From: JABSOG01 sp041583135 | Lineage (GTDB): Bacteria; Pseudomonadota; Gammaproteobacteria; Enterobacterales; Alteromonadaceae | Reading direction: 5' to 3' | Assembly (NCBI GenBank): GCA_041583135.1 | Contig: JBFHGJ010000013.1 | Location: 13,495 to 77,494, forward strand | DNA: 64,000 nt | Shown here: positions 43,418-53,371 of the stretch, piece after piece | Numbering within the stretch: the stretch's first letter is position 1 | Layout of the letters: the number at the start of each line of letters is the position of its first letter | The notes under the pieces: generated by a model | Database searches by the model: none | The model's input: only the letters and a program-made list of their open reading frames with translations | What the model was told of the DNA's origin: nothing | Program-made: the position numbers and the translations under genes

Positions 43418-44929
43418 TTATTTTTTGGCGGGCATGAAGGTGCTCGACAGATTGGCAATTTCCAACGCACACTGATGTAACTGCTGCATTTTGACTGCAA
43501 CCTGTTCGGTTTGCTGCCAGTTGGACTCAGACGCTTCACTGACGGTTTGCACGTTGCGGTTGATGTCTGTGGTCACGGCGCCCTGTTCTTCTGCGGCGGT
43601 GGCGATCTGCATGGCGAGGTTGGCAATTTGGTCAATGCGGTGATAAACCGCCTCTATCGCCTCGTCAGACGCCTCAGCCGCACTCACGCAGGTGTCGGCT
43701 TGAGTTTTATTTTGTGCCATCAGACCAACCCAGGTATTAATGGTATTGAGCATCGCCATCAGACTTGAGTGGATCCGCTTTGATGACTCTTGGGTGCGAA
43801 AAGACAAAGCTCTGACTTCCTCGGCCACCACGGCGAACCCACGACCATTTTCGCCCGCTCTGGCCGCTTCTATGGCGGCATTTAATGCCAGCAGGTTGGT
43901 CTGGTCGGCAATCGACTCGATATTGGCCATCAAACCTTCAATGTTTTGTGCTTCGCTGGCGAGCAAATCTGCCGACGCGGCCGCCTCATCGACTTCTTTA
44001 GCCAGTACGCGGATGCTATCTGTCGTGGCCGCGATATTAGCCCTTGCCTGTTCGCATTGAGATTTAGTGGCATTAACATCATCGGCTGTTGATACGGTAC
44101 TTTGCGCAATTTCATTGCTCGCCGCCGACATTTGCCCCATCGCGACGCTGATCTGCATCAATTCATTGCGTTGACGCTCAATGCTGTTACGGCTTTTCGC
44201 CATGCCCTGTTCGACGTCAGCGACAATTTCAGTCAGCGGCACACTGACATCGTTACTGCGTTCGAGGATGGCTCTGATCTTTGCCTTTAACATGCCAAGG
44301 TTGAAATCAAACACGCTGGCCGTGCCAGTGCCGCAGTATACTTGGCGACTGATACTATCAAAGGTATCCTGCATGACCCGCGCTTTGGTGGCAATAGGCA
44401 TAATATCCTGCCAAAAGATCATGATAGGCGCCATTGCCGCCATTGCCGTGACTAACGAAAACAACCAACCGCCATAATCGAAGATCATGAGTTGACAGAC
44501 AATCGTTAATAACGTTAAGAAGATAAATTTGTGTCTACGGGTAAATTCAAAGGTTGTCCAGCTATCGCCTTTGTTCAGCGCCTCATACACCTTTTGAGCC
44601 CGTTTGATAAATTGAGGCGCTGCAGGTTCGCCAATGCACTGGTAACCTACGATCTCACCACCTTGATATTGCGGCGTAATAAAAATATCCAACCAATATT
44701 CGTTTTGTTGATTGTGACACTTAAAAACACCGTGCCAAGAAAACCCCTTTTTGATGTTGAGCCACATCTCATCATAGATCTGCTTCGGTACATCAGGATG
44801 AAACAGCTCTTGCAACTTTTTACCTTGTAATGTTTGCTGGCTCAATCCTGTGATTTGACACAATGCATCGTTGGCATAAACTATCGTCCCATGAATATCG
44901 ATGACGTACACCAGTTTATTATTTTGCAT
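43418..44929 (-). CDS. Aer-like PAS methyl-accepting chemotaxis protein
   Basis: 503 residues. The N-terminal PAS domain (about 1-110) has IDIHGTIVYANDALCQITGL, HPDVPKQIYDEMW and KKGFSWHGVFK, closely following the FAD-binding PAS of E. coli Aer. It is joined by an F1-like linker to a short membrane hairpin (about 130-175), a HAMP-like segment and a signalling domain whose hairpin tip reads GENGRGFAVVAEEVRALSFRTQ. There is no periplasmic domain. Probably senses internal redox or energy state and steers CheA. Monocistronic; divergent from the GGDEF-EAL gene. Confidence 0.9.
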   Translation of the reverse strand: MQNNKLVYVIDIHGTIVYANDALCQITGLSQQTLQGKKLQELFHPDVPKQIYDEMWLNIKKGFSWHGVFKCHNQQNEYWLDIFITPQYQGGEIVGYQCIGEPAAPQFIKRAQKVYEALNKGDSWTTFEFTRRHKFIFLTLLTIVCQLMIFDYGGWLFSLVTAMAAMAPIMIFWQDIMPIATKARVMQDTFDSISRQVYCGTGTASVFDFNLGMLKAKIRAILERSNDVSVPLTEIVADVEQGMAKSRNSIERQRNELMQISVAMGQMSAASNEIAQSTVSTADDVNATKSQCEQARANIAATTDSIRVLAKEVDEAAASADLLASEAQNIEGLMANIESIADQTNLLALNAAIEAARAGENGRGFAVVAEEVRALSFRTQESSKRIHSSLMAMLNTINTWVGLMAQNKTQADTCVSAAEASDEAIEAVYHRIDQIANLAMQIATAAEEQGAVTTDINRNVQTVSEASESNWQQTEQVAVKMQQLHQCALEIANLSSTFMPAKK

Positions 44930-45167
44930 CTAAGCTCCGCTCTATCAATCGGCTAAAAAACGAGCCAAAGGCTAACCCGATTCGAAATTCCCGGCAACCG
45001 CACTCTAAAGCGTTTTTGATCAGCATCAAAAAATCCCCCTTTAATCACATTTTGACCGAGTAACCGGGAATATCGCCATCTATCTTCAATCGAGTGCCTT
45101 AAGTACCCGGCAAACTGTTTGGAAAATTGCTATGTTTATATAATCATCAACCAATACATGGCTTTTG

Positions 45168-48100
45168 ATGCGCAAGTTGCTACCAACCATTGCCTTGAAT
45201 GTCCTGCTGATTGGCGTTTATTTCATTACCGCCAAAATCGGTCTATTCTTTGCGTTCGAACAAGCCAATACAACCCCTATTTGGCCGCCCACCGGGGTGA
45301 GTATTGCTGCGCTACTTTATCTTGGATATCGCATTGTCCCGGCCATATTCTTAGGCTCTGTGTTACTCAACCTTACGATCGCAAAAACCCCTGTGTGGGT
45401 AGCTTTCACCATCGCCGGCGGAAATTTAGCTGAAGCCCTCGTCGCAGCCATGTTGATCACCCACTATATTGGTCGATACCCGTTTAATTCAATTAAAAAC
45501 ACCCTTAGCTTTATCCCATTGGCGCTGCTCTGTCCGTTGATCAGCGCCTTTGTCGGTGTCGGCAGCCTGTTTTTGAGCGATCAGGTCGAATCGACTCAAC
45601 TGAGCGTGATCTTCACCACATGGTGGCTAGGTAATGTAACCGGCGCACTGGTATTTACCCCTTTGTGTCTAACCTTTGCGCTTAAACCGCGCTTGGAATT
45701 TACCCTGCCAAGGCTATTAGAAACCACTGCCATTTTAATCTGTGCAATATTCAGCGCATACATGGTGTTTAGCCCAAACAACCAAGGCTTTGCCCTTTCA
45801 TTCATCTTGATCCCGACAACCGTTTGGGCCGCGATACGGTTTTATCAACACGGCGCCACCGGGATCATCCTACTCTACACCGCCGTAGCCGCATGGGCGA
45901 CAGTACAAGGGTTTGGTCCGTTCGTTGCCGACAGTGTTAATTTATCGTTAATCACTCTTCAAGGCTTTATGGCCGTCATTGTCGCAACGGCATTGACACT
46001 CGCAGCCGGGGTAGATGAAATTGCCAACGTGCAAAAACAACTGATGCACCTGCACAACAACCTTGAGTTGCAAGTCAAGATGTCCACCGGTCAGTTGGAG
46101 AAAGTCAGTCGCAATGACAACCGCGCTCGCAGCGGCGACGATTGTGCGCCGCTGAACAATATAGAGTCCTCTTTACTAGATGCCATCACACTGGAGCTAA
46201 GCAACATCTATCATTGTCGTTTTGCCTTTATCGGCGTGTTTGAAAACGAGCAAAAAGACAGCATACGTACTATTTCGCTGAGAAAAGACAAACAGCTGCA
46301 AGAAAACTTTAGCTACCATCTAACCAGTACGCCTTGCGCAGACGTGCTCAATCAAAAGGCCGAACTTATCTCCAAAGACGCAGACAAAGCCTATCCCAAT
46401 GACGCGTTATTGGTAAAAATGGGCATTAAGAGTTACTTTGGTGCGCCCATCATGACCACACAAGGAAAGACCAAAGGCATCATAGTCGTGATGGACTCCA
46501 AGCCGATAAACGTCAGCGTTTGGACCAAACCCATACTCGGGCTGATGGCACGACGGGTCGCTTATGAGCTACAACACGAAAAATCAATGCAAGAGTTGGA
46601 ACTCTCAGCCGAGGTCTTTAAAAAAACCATCGAGTCTATTGTGATCTTGGACAAAAATCGTCGCGTCATCAAAGTCAACGACGCCTTTTGTCGCATGACC
46701 GGCTATACCCGTGAAGAAGTGCTTGGCCGCAGCGCCAAAGGCTTTCGCAATCATAAGCATGAAGACAGCTTCTACGAAAAGGCGTGGAGCGATGCGAACA
46801 ACAATGGTCACTGGCAAGGAGAAATGTGGCTTAGACGCAAGCACTCAGATCCCTTTCCTAGCTGGATGACCATTACCGCAGTCAGCAACTATAAAGGCCA
46901 ACTTGAACGCTTTATCATCGGGATCACCGATCTCTCTAGCAAAATCGAAGCGCAAAAAGCAATTTATAAACTGGCTCACTATGACGTACTGACTGAACTG
47001 CCAAACCGCACCATGTTTTTAGAGCAGCTCGATAACACCATTGAAAAAGCCAAGAACAAAGCACAGTATCTTGGTGTGGTGTTTATGGACTTGGACAAGT
47101 TTAAGTTGATCAATGATGCCTCGGGTCATTACACCGGTGATGTGTTACTCGTCCAAGTCGCCAAGAGGCTGAAACAAATGCTGCCCCAAAACGTGCTGCT
47201 TTCACGCTTTGGTGGTGATGAATTTACATTACTGGTCAACGATGTCGAGTGCGAAGAACAGGTGCAAAAAATCGCAAAGCTTTTACTCAGTGCATTGATC
47301 ACGCCATTTTACATAGAAAGCAAAGAGGTCATCGTTACCACCAGCATCGGCTATAGCGTCTATCCCCGTGATGGCCGTAGTGGTCAGGAGCTGCTGAAAA
47401 ATGCCGATATCGCGATGCACCAAGCAAAACAAAGCGGCTTGGAGCGGGTAAAACAGTTTACCGAACCGATGAACCTGATGGCTAAACAGCGAGTTGAAAT
47501 CGAACGCGCATTAAGGGACGGACTCAAATTACAGCAGTTCTTACTCCATTATCAGGTGCAGATTGACGCCAAGCGCAATGTGGTAACCGGTTGCGAAGCG
47601 CTAGTCCGTTGGCAACACCCTGATTTTGGCTTGGTCCCACCGGATAATTTTATACCCATTGCCGAAGAAAGCGGTCTCATCGTGCCTTTGGGCGAATGGA
47701 TAGTCGAACAGGCTTGTCGCCAGTACATGCAATGGCTTGAAGACGGGCTGAACATTGATTGCATCGCGGTTAACCTCTCTGCCCGTCAATTTGTCGAACC
47801 CAACCTTTGCAACAAACTTGAACAAATCGTCAAAGCCGTAGGCATTCAGCCCCAAGCGCTGGAGCTTGAGTTAACAGAAAGCATGTTGATGGAAGACATT
47901 GATAGCGCAGTAAAAACCATGCAGCGCCTCAAACAAATGGGCTTTAAATTGTCGATTGACGACTTTGGTACCGGCTATTCATCAATGGCCTACCTAAAGC
48001 ATTTTCCTATCGATAAACTCAAAATCGACCGCTCCTTCGTCGATGGCTTGCCGGAGAATGATAAAGACGTCGCAATCATTAGTACCATCATTAGCCTCGC

Positions 48101-48287
48101 GCAAGGTCTATCACTTGAAGTAATAGCAGAAGGGGTAGAAACCGAGGCGCAAAAGCAGTTGCTCAACACCCTAAGCTGCGCTCATATGCAAGGCTACCAC
48201 TTCGCCAAGCCCTTGCCCGGAGACGATGACATCCTTAAACAATTGTTAGCCAACAAAGCGATTGCGGCAAAGGTATTTGTCAAATAA
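45168..48287 (+). CDS. membrane MASE1-GAF-PAS-GGDEF-EAL c-di-GMP enzyme
   Basis: 1039 residues from the ATG at 45168, preferred over the adjacent TTG. The MASE1 membrane sensor (about 10-285) has TTPIWPPTGVSIAALLYLG; a GAF-like domain (about 320-465), a PAS domain (about 470-600, with VNDAFCRMTGYTREEVLG), a GGDEF domain with an intact GGDEF at 682-686 (cyclase site) and an EAL domain with EAL at 810-812, DDFGTGYSSMAYL and the metal-binding residues follow. Both domains look catalytically competent, so it may switch between making and degrading c-di-GMP. Ligand unknown. Confidence 0.93.
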   Translation: MRKLLPTIALNVLLIGVYFITAKIGLFFAFEQANTTPIWPPTGVSIAALLYLGYRIVPAIFLGSVLLNLTIAKTPVWVAFTIAGGNLAEALVAAMLITHYIGRYPFNSIKNTLSFIPLALLCPLISAFVGVGSLFLSDQVESTQLSVIFTTWWLGNVTGALVFTPLCLTFALKPRLEFTLPRLLETTAILICAIFSAYMVFSPNNQGFALSFILIPTTVWAAIRFYQHGATGIILLYTAVAAWATVQGFGPFVADSVNLSLITLQGFMAVIVATALTLAAGVDEIANVQKQLMHLHNNLELQVKMSTGQLEKVSRNDNRARSGDDCAPLNNIESSLLDAITLELSNIYHCRFAFIGVFENEQKDSIRTISLRKDKQLQENFSYHLTSTPCADVLNQKAELISKDADKAYPNDALLVKMGIKSYFGAPIMTTQGKTKGIIVVMDSKPINVSVWTKPILGLMARRVAYELQHEKSMQELELSAEVFKKTIESIVILDKNRRVIKVNDAFCRMTGYTREEVLGRSAKGFRNHKHEDSFYEKAWSDANNNGHWQGEMWLRRKHSDPFPSWMTITAVSNYKGQLERFIIGITDLSSKIEAQKAIYKLAHYDVLTELPNRTMFLEQLDNTIEKAKNKAQYLGVVFMDLDKFKLINDASGHYTGDVLLVQVAKRLKQMLPQNVLLSRFGGDEFTLLVNDVECEEQVQKIAKLLLSALITPFYIESKEVIVTTSIGYSVYPRDGRSGQELLKNADIAMHQAKQSGLERVKQFTEPMNLMAKQRVEIERALRDGLKLQQFLLHYQVQIDAKRNVVTGCEALVRWQHPDFGLVPPDNFIPIAEESGLIVPLGEWIVEQACRQYMQWLEDGLNIDCIAVNLSARQFVEPNLCNKLEQIVKAVGIQPQALELELTESMLMEDIDSAVKTMQRLKQMGFKLSIDDFGTGYSSMAYLKHFPIDKLKIDRSFVDGLPENDKDVAIISTIISLAQGLSLEVIAEGVETEAQKQLLNTLSCAHMQGYHFAKPLPGDDDILKQLLANKAIAAKVFVK

Positions 48288-48620
48288 GCAGAGCAGCGTT
48301 ACAGCAGCATACAGTCATTTAGTCTCATTTTCATTTCGCAGCAAGAAGCGTTAGATACATCAATTGTTTAGACTAACAAAAGCCGATTCAACCTTATAAG
48401 TGACGGACCATTGACATGTTAAACTGGGTAGGTCGTGCTTTGAGTCTGTATATAAAGCCTCCGACCAGACTTGAGTTGAACGTTGGGCTAAAAAATCAAG
48501 TACATTCACTTTCTCGTTTTAAAAATCGATTAAGCAAATCCCTTAACCCGCTCGGTTAATCTGGTATATACTACGCCGCTTAACAATAGGCGGACACCAA
48601 AAGACGCAGAGCTATACGAT
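48288..48620. other. intergenic region before sbcB
   Basis: 333 bases. Contains only a possible 47-codon ORF (separate entry) and a GGTATATACT element near 48562 that could be the -10 region of sbcB. No terminator with a T run was seen after the GGDEF-EAL gene. Confidence 0.35.
48416..48559 (+). CDS. possible 47-residue basic small protein
   Basis: ATG at 48416, TAA at 48557. The product starts MLNWVGRALSLYIKPPTRLE and is rich in Arg, Lys and Ser. The ribosome site is poor (GACGG, about ten bases upstream). Nothing recognised; it may be chance or the tail of a lost gene. Confidence 0.22.
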   Translation: MLNWVGRALSLYIKPPTRLELNVGLKNQVHSLSRFKNRLSKSLNPLG

Positions 48621-50057
48621 ATGACAAATCAGCAAAACACCATCTACTGGCACGATTATGAAACCTGGGGGGCGTCGCCCAAAAAAGACAGGCCATCACA
48701 GTTTGCCGGTATTCGCACCGATGAAAATCTCAATATCATCGGTGAGCCTTTGGTGATGTATTGTCAGTTGGCCGATGATTATCTACCTCACCCGCAAGCG
48801 GCATTGGTCACCGGTATTCAAGTGCAGACCTGTCAGGCGCAAGGGTTTACCGAGGCAGAATTTATTCGCAAAATTCTCAAGGAATTCGCGACGCCCAATA
48901 CCTGTGTTGCCGGTTACAACAATATTCGTTTTGACGATGAAGTTACCCGCTATACGCTTTACCGCAATTTTCATGATCCTTACGCCAGAGAATGGCAAAA
49001 CGGTAACTCCCGCTGGGATATTATCGATGTGGTTCGCGCCTGCTACGCGCTGCGCCCTGAGGGCATCAACTGGCCAACCAAAGAAGATGGTAGCCCAAGC
49101 TTTCGCTTAGAGGATTTAACCAAAGCCAACGGTATCAGCCATGAAGCGGCCCATGACGCGATGAGCGACGTTTACGCCACCATCGAAGTCGCCCGGCTGA
49201 TCAAGCAAAAGCAGCCCAAGCTGTTTGACTTCTTTTTTAATAACCGCTCTAAAAAAGCCATCAGTGAATTGATCGATATCTTAAACCTAGTGCCCTTGAT
49301 GCATGTTTCAAGTATGTTTTCCACCGAGCATGGCTGCACCAGTTGGATTGTGCCTCTAGGCTGGCACCCGACCAACAAAAATGCGCTGATCTGCTACGAC
49401 CTGATGAAAGACCCGTCACCATTGATAGACTTAACCTGTGAGCAGATAAGAGACAAGTTATATACCCGTAGCGACGATTTAGCCGAAGGTGAAGAACGGG
49501 TTGGACTTAAGAATGTGCATATCAATAAGTGCCCTATTCTCGCCCCGGCCAAAACGCTAATACCGGAAAATGCGCAAAGATTGAATATTCCAAGAGAAAA
49601 GTGTTTGTCTCATCTGATGGTACTCAAGCAAAACCCTACGCTGCGAGAAAAACTGGTTACCGTCTTCTATGACAATGAATTGCCAGAGCCAGAAAGTAAC
49701 CCGGATTACGCCCTATACAGCGGGTTTCCATCGCCCGGAGACAAGGCAAACTTTGAGATCATCAACCAATGTCCACCAGAGCAGTTGGCGTCACTGTCCC
49801 TTCATTTTGACGACAGCAAATACCATGAATTGTTTTTCCGTTACAAGGCGCGCAATTTTCCGTTTAGCTTAAACCCGCAAGAACAGCAAAAGTGGCAACA
49901 CTATCGTAAAGAAAAACTGATGCACGGGCTTGATGCGCCTAACCTCACTATGCAGGAGTTTTCTATTGAGTTGGAAAACATGGCCCATGAGGTTGGTGAA
50001 GATGTCGCAAAACTCAATGTGCTCAAGTCGCTGTACGAATACGCTCAGCATTTATAA
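48621..50057 (+). CDS. sbcB: exodeoxyribonuclease I
   Basis: 478 residues, matching E. coli SbcB (475). The DEDD exonuclease domain has YWHDYETWG, NNIRFDDEVTRYTLYRNF and the C-terminal catalytic AAHDAMSDVYATIEVARL; the C-terminal SH3-like and helical domains follow with KCPILAPAKTL. Degrades single-stranded DNA 3' to 5' and acts in recombination and mismatch repair. Single gene. Confidence 0.97.
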   Translation: MTNQQNTIYWHDYETWGASPKKDRPSQFAGIRTDENLNIIGEPLVMYCQLADDYLPHPQAALVTGIQVQTCQAQGFTEAEFIRKILKEFATPNTCVAGYNNIRFDDEVTRYTLYRNFHDPYAREWQNGNSRWDIIDVVRACYALRPEGINWPTKEDGSPSFRLEDLTKANGISHEAAHDAMSDVYATIEVARLIKQKQPKLFDFFFNNRSKKAISELIDILNLVPLMHVSSMFSTEHGCTSWIVPLGWHPTNKNALICYDLMKDPSPLIDLTCEQIRDKLYTRSDDLAEGEERVGLKNVHINKCPILAPAKTLIPENAQRLNIPREKCLSHLMVLKQNPTLREKLVTVFYDNELPEPESNPDYALYSGFPSPGDKANFEIINQCPPEQLASLSLHFDDSKYHELFFRYKARNFPFSLNPQEQQKWQHYRKEKLMHGLDAPNLTMQEFSIELENMAHEVGEDVAKLNVLKSLYEYAQHL

Positions 50058-50131
50058 AGCTTTGTCTTAGCGCACATATTCGCGATAAAATGCTAATGTC
50101 GTCTTCTAACCTGTTGTTGTAAAGAATCTAT

Positions 50132-50842
50132 ATGACCAAACAACCACGTTTTGAACCTAACTTTATGCCGAAAAGCATCGATATTCTGCACCCGGTATTT
50201 AAGCACTGGTTTGACAAGAATTTTCCAGAGTGTGAAAAGGTGGTGGTGTTTGATAAAGATGAAACCCTGTTCACCACAGTTAACGGCCGGCGCAGCGCCC
50301 ATCAGCATTTAATCACCCAAGTCTTGTTTGGCCTTGAAAGGTTAAAGCCCAATATTGTCGTTGTGATGTTCACCGAAGATGGCATTGACGATTTGCAGCT
50401 GGATCTGCAGCTGTTTCCCGAGGTGTTTGCCGCTTTCGATTTCATCATTACCGCCGATAACTACGACCAGCAGTTACTTAGGTCATTTTGCGACAAGGGA
50501 TTATTGCAAGGCGAGCCGTTATTTTTGCAGTTACGACGAATGACCAAGCCGGTCGATGAAATGTTTGCGCCCTATCCTGTTGTTTTGATAGATGATTACG
50601 TCGGCACCGACTGGATAGCGGTCAGGCCCGGCGAGCATGGCATCAAGCCTTATCGGTTTGCTCAAGACAACCCCCGCAATGCCAAATTGATGGTGAAAAA
50701 GCTGGTCACTCAGCTCAAACAGTTTACCCCGGTGAAAAAGGCGAAAAAACCAGTCAAAAAAGTCATTAAGGCAAAACCACAAAAGCCCAACAGCGCTCAG
50801 AAACCGCTCCAGCGCTTGGGCAAGTTGACGACAAGGATCTAA
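50132..50842 (+). CDS. HAD-like protein with lysine-rich C-terminal tail
   Basis: 236 residues. VVVFDKDETLF fits the DxDxT nucleophile motif of HAD phosphatases, VVVMFTEDG the second motif, and VVLIDDYVGTDW the acidic metal-binding motif. The last 45 residues are a Lys/Pro-rich tail (FTPVKKAKKPVKKV...), suggesting nucleic-acid or polyanion binding. The substrate is unknown. The gene ends overlap the convergent HDOD gene by four bases. Confidence 0.55.
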   Translation: MTKQPRFEPNFMPKSIDILHPVFKHWFDKNFPECEKVVVFDKDETLFTTVNGRRSAHQHLITQVLFGLERLKPNIVVVMFTEDGIDDLQLDLQLFPEVFAAFDFIITADNYDQQLLRSFCDKGLLQGEPLFLQLRRMTKPVDEMFAPYPVVLIDDYVGTDWIAVRPGEHGIKPYRFAQDNPRNAKLMVKKLVTQLKQFTPVKKAKKPVKKVIKAKPQKPNSAQKPLQRLGKLTTRI

Positions 50843-51741
50843 ATCGGTGGTAGATTGTTTACGACTTGTAGACAGTCAATGGCCACCTCTGGCGGTAGTC
50901 CTTCTTCAACCAAAACATCTTGCGCGGCGCGCATGGTCAATATATTCGATTCCACCGACATATTGAGTTCACTGATGCGATTGGCCATTTTTAGCACCTT
51001 ACTGTAGGCATCTTGTGGTTGATCGTTAAAATATTGGCTGACCGCCTGGATCAGCTCCTCAGAAAGCTGCCAATCTTCAACCACAAAGCGTGCCAGATCA
51101 TGAGACTTTTGTGTCAGCACCCTCTTAAACGCCGTACTACCGACATGATTAAGCTGTATTTGTCGCTGCCACTGGTTTGATTTGGCACGAAATATAACCA
51201 CTTTGCCCAAATCGTGCACCAACCCCATGAGATAACACAAAAATCCATTTGCTGCCTGGTAGTGCCTAGCCAACCGCTGGCTCACCACCGCCGTTTCCAA
51301 CAAATGTTGCCAAATCAGCTTACCAAACAATTGATAATGGGCGGGATTGAACGCCACCATGTCTTTGACGATAAAGCTGGTGAAAATCGCGCTCACCGTT
51401 TCGAGCCCTATCATCGCAATGGCTCGCTCGATATCGGTGATCTCGGTCTTATTGCGCTTATAGTAGGCACTATTTACCAAGGTCAGTAATCGTGCCTTCA
51501 AAATCGCATCACGTTTTAAGATACCGGCAATAATGGTGAAATCGGTATGCTCGCAATTGAGTTCGCGCCACAACTCGGTGAACACGTCCGGCAGCACCGG
51601 AATATGACTGTTCAGGTTGTAACTGTCGTCGATAATTAGGTCAATGTCTTTCAATATCGCCAATTCATGACCATTGATAGCATCCTCCTCACTACTGTGA
51701 TGGAGAAACAAGATGTCATAAAACGCAGAGTAAGCGCTCAA
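50839..51741 (-). CDS. HDOD-domain protein
   Basis: 300 residues. The HDOD domain (about 45-240) has PVLPDVFTELWRELN, LLTLVNSAYY, the MIGLETVSAIFTSFIV segment and a retained HD motif in GLVHDLGKVVIFRAK. HDOD proteins are signal-output scaffolds near chemotaxis and c-di-GMP genes, and most lack hydrolase activity. Divergent from the FliG-C-like gene, so the two may share regulatory DNA in the 228-base gap. Confidence 0.85.
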   Translation of the reverse strand: MSAYSAFYDILFLHHSSEEDAINGHELAILKDIDLIIDDSYNLNSHIPVLPDVFTELWRELNCEHTDFTIIAGILKRDAILKARLLTLVNSAYYKRNKTEITDIERAIAMIGLETVSAIFTSFIVKDMVAFNPAHYQLFGKLIWQHLLETAVVSQRLARHYQAANGFLCYLMGLVHDLGKVVIFRAKSNQWQRQIQLNHVGSTAFKRVLTQKSHDLARFVVEDWQLSEELIQAVSQYFNDQPQDAYSKVLKMANRISELNMSVESNILTMRAAQDVLVEEGLPPEVAIDCLQVVNNLPPI

Positions 51742-51969
51742 CAGAAGACTCCGTTGTTCTATGGATATGATTACTTTAGAGTTTATACCACAGCTAGGTT
51801 AAGGTCCATAAGCCTGCTGGTTTGACTCATAATGGCATACACGACATTAATATACCCGGTCACCACTTATAAATAGCGCTTTATTCGCCTTAAACGGCGA
51901 GAATTCAAGCCTGATGGTCTATACTGTGTTCATCGGGCGTAAATTTGGGGTTTGATACTTAGGTTTCAC

Positions 51970-52656
51970 ATGCAGTTAAAAGAAGATCACATTGACTTAG
52001 ATACGTTTAAGGTCGCCAATATACTCGCCTGCCTCCCACAACACCTCCGTCAGCCTTTGGTTCGTTCACTGCAAGCCCATAGTCCCAACATCGGCTACCT
52101 TTCAATGCGCTTCGAAGATCTTGAGCACGTTGACGACCAGTCAATTTGCGCTCTGATAGACGCCGTTGGACTGCCGGTGTTGGTGTTGGCGTTAAGCACC
52201 GCCGATGAACAGCTCATCACCCACTTCAGTGAGAACATGCCCCCGGAGCAAGCGCAAGCGTTTTTGAGCCAAATACGGCAGTTACACCAAAGTGATGGGC
52301 CAGAACACTTTTTCAATGCCTTTGACGCGAAGATCAATGTGATCGCCGCAGCAGCTAAGTTAAGACAAAACGGCGCGCTGTCACTGCCGCCAATCGACCC
52401 TATGGACAACGATATACCGCAAAGTATGCTGGAGCAAATCAAACGCGAACTGCAAAGTGCCTGCGAAAAAGCGATGGCCGATGTACTCGCCTGTTATTTG
52501 CCCGAAGCCGCTGCCGCCATTTTGTGTCAACGACTCGATAGAGAGCGCATTTTAACCCAAATGTTGCAAAAGGATGAGAGTGACTTTAACGACGCCTTAA
52601 ATGATGAGGAAATCGAAGCCTTGTTGTGCGGGATCTCTGACCAAGATGTGTTTTGA
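51970..52656 (+). CDS. orphan FliG C-terminal-domain-like protein
   Basis: 228 residues from the ATG at 51970 (TTAGG upstream); TTG 51952 is an alternative. Residues about 45-130 follow the FliG C-terminal domain pattern: MRFEDLEHVDDQSICALI, LVLALSTADEQLITHFSENM, PPEQAQAFLSQI, then KLRQNGALSLPP where FliG has its conserved ARRLAEEGEI helix. The remaining 90 residues are helical and acidic at the end. No other flagellar gene is near. Possible roles are a motor-derived switch or torque partner, or a scaffold; none is shown. Confidence 0.6.
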   Translation: MQLKEDHIDLDTFKVANILACLPQHLRQPLVRSLQAHSPNIGYLSMRFEDLEHVDDQSICALIDAVGLPVLVLALSTADEQLITHFSENMPPEQAQAFLSQIRQLHQSDGPEHFFNAFDAKINVIAAAAKLRQNGALSLPPIDPMDNDIPQSMLEQIKRELQSACEKAMADVLACYLPEAAAAILCQRLDRERILTQMLQKDESDFNDALNDEEIEALLCGISDQDVF

Positions 52657-52769
52657 ACAGTAAATTGTGCCCCCTAGTTGACTCTAAGTGATTGATCTAA
52701 TAGATTCATGGCACTCAATTGAGACAAGCCAAACAGACACGACGGACGTGCAAACAGGAGATAACCGAC

Positions 52770-53333
52770 ATGAGCGCTCAACAACCCACTTTTGAAGAGC
52801 TTGAACAAGCCATTGAGCAACAGCAGGATAAAGCGCAAGACAGCAACGAAGACGCCAGCAACACGCAAAAGGTTCAAGCGGCAAAGGCCGTGGTCAGCAA
52901 ATACATGGGATGGGGCGCAGGTGCTGGCGCCATGCCGGTACCGTTTTGGGATGTTGTTGCTATCGGCAGCGTACAAACCCTGATGCTCAAGGAGATCTTC
53001 GCCGTTTATGAGGTGAACTATCAAGAAAAGAAATTGCGTTCTGTCGTGACCTTGCTACTTGGCTCTGTTTCTCCTGGTATGCTCGCGGGCGTTGCCGCGA
53101 CCACCTTTATGAAATTGATCCCCGGTGTCGGCAGCGCACTTGCCGCAGTGTCACTGCCTGTACTGGCTTCGGCATCGACCTACGCCGTTGGAAATGTCAT
53201 GATCCAACACTTAGAAAAAGGTGGTAATTTAGACAATTTTAACGTCACCGACTACAAAGACAAGTTTGCCGAGAGCGTCGAAAAAGGCAAAGCAATGTTA
53301 CGCCGTAAAAATGCGGAAAATCAGGCGGCCTAA
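52770..53333 (+). CDS. DUF697/YcjF-like membrane protein
   Basis: 187 residues from the ATG at 52770, with CAGGAG ten bases upstream. A charged, Gln-rich N-terminal helix (FEELEQAIEQQQDKAQ) precedes a hydrophobic, glycine-rich DUF697-type region with GWGAGAGAMPVPFWDVVAI and IPGVGSALAAVSLPVL, and a basic tail. YcjF relatives are stress-linked membrane proteins that often pair with the GTPase YcjX, absent here. First gene of a four-gene cassette with an ABC exporter and an SPFH protein. Confidence 0.75.
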   Translation: MSAQQPTFEELEQAIEQQQDKAQDSNEDASNTQKVQAAKAVVSKYMGWGAGAGAMPVPFWDVVAIGSVQTLMLKEIFAVYEVNYQEKKLRSVVTLLLGSVSPGMLAGVAATTFMKLIPGVGSALAAVSLPVLASASTYAVGNVMIQHLEKGGNLDNFNVTDYKDKFAESVEKGKAMLRRKNAENQAA

Positions 53334-53371
53334 AAGGATGACAATAAACCTCACATTAGGCGACCATTGAA

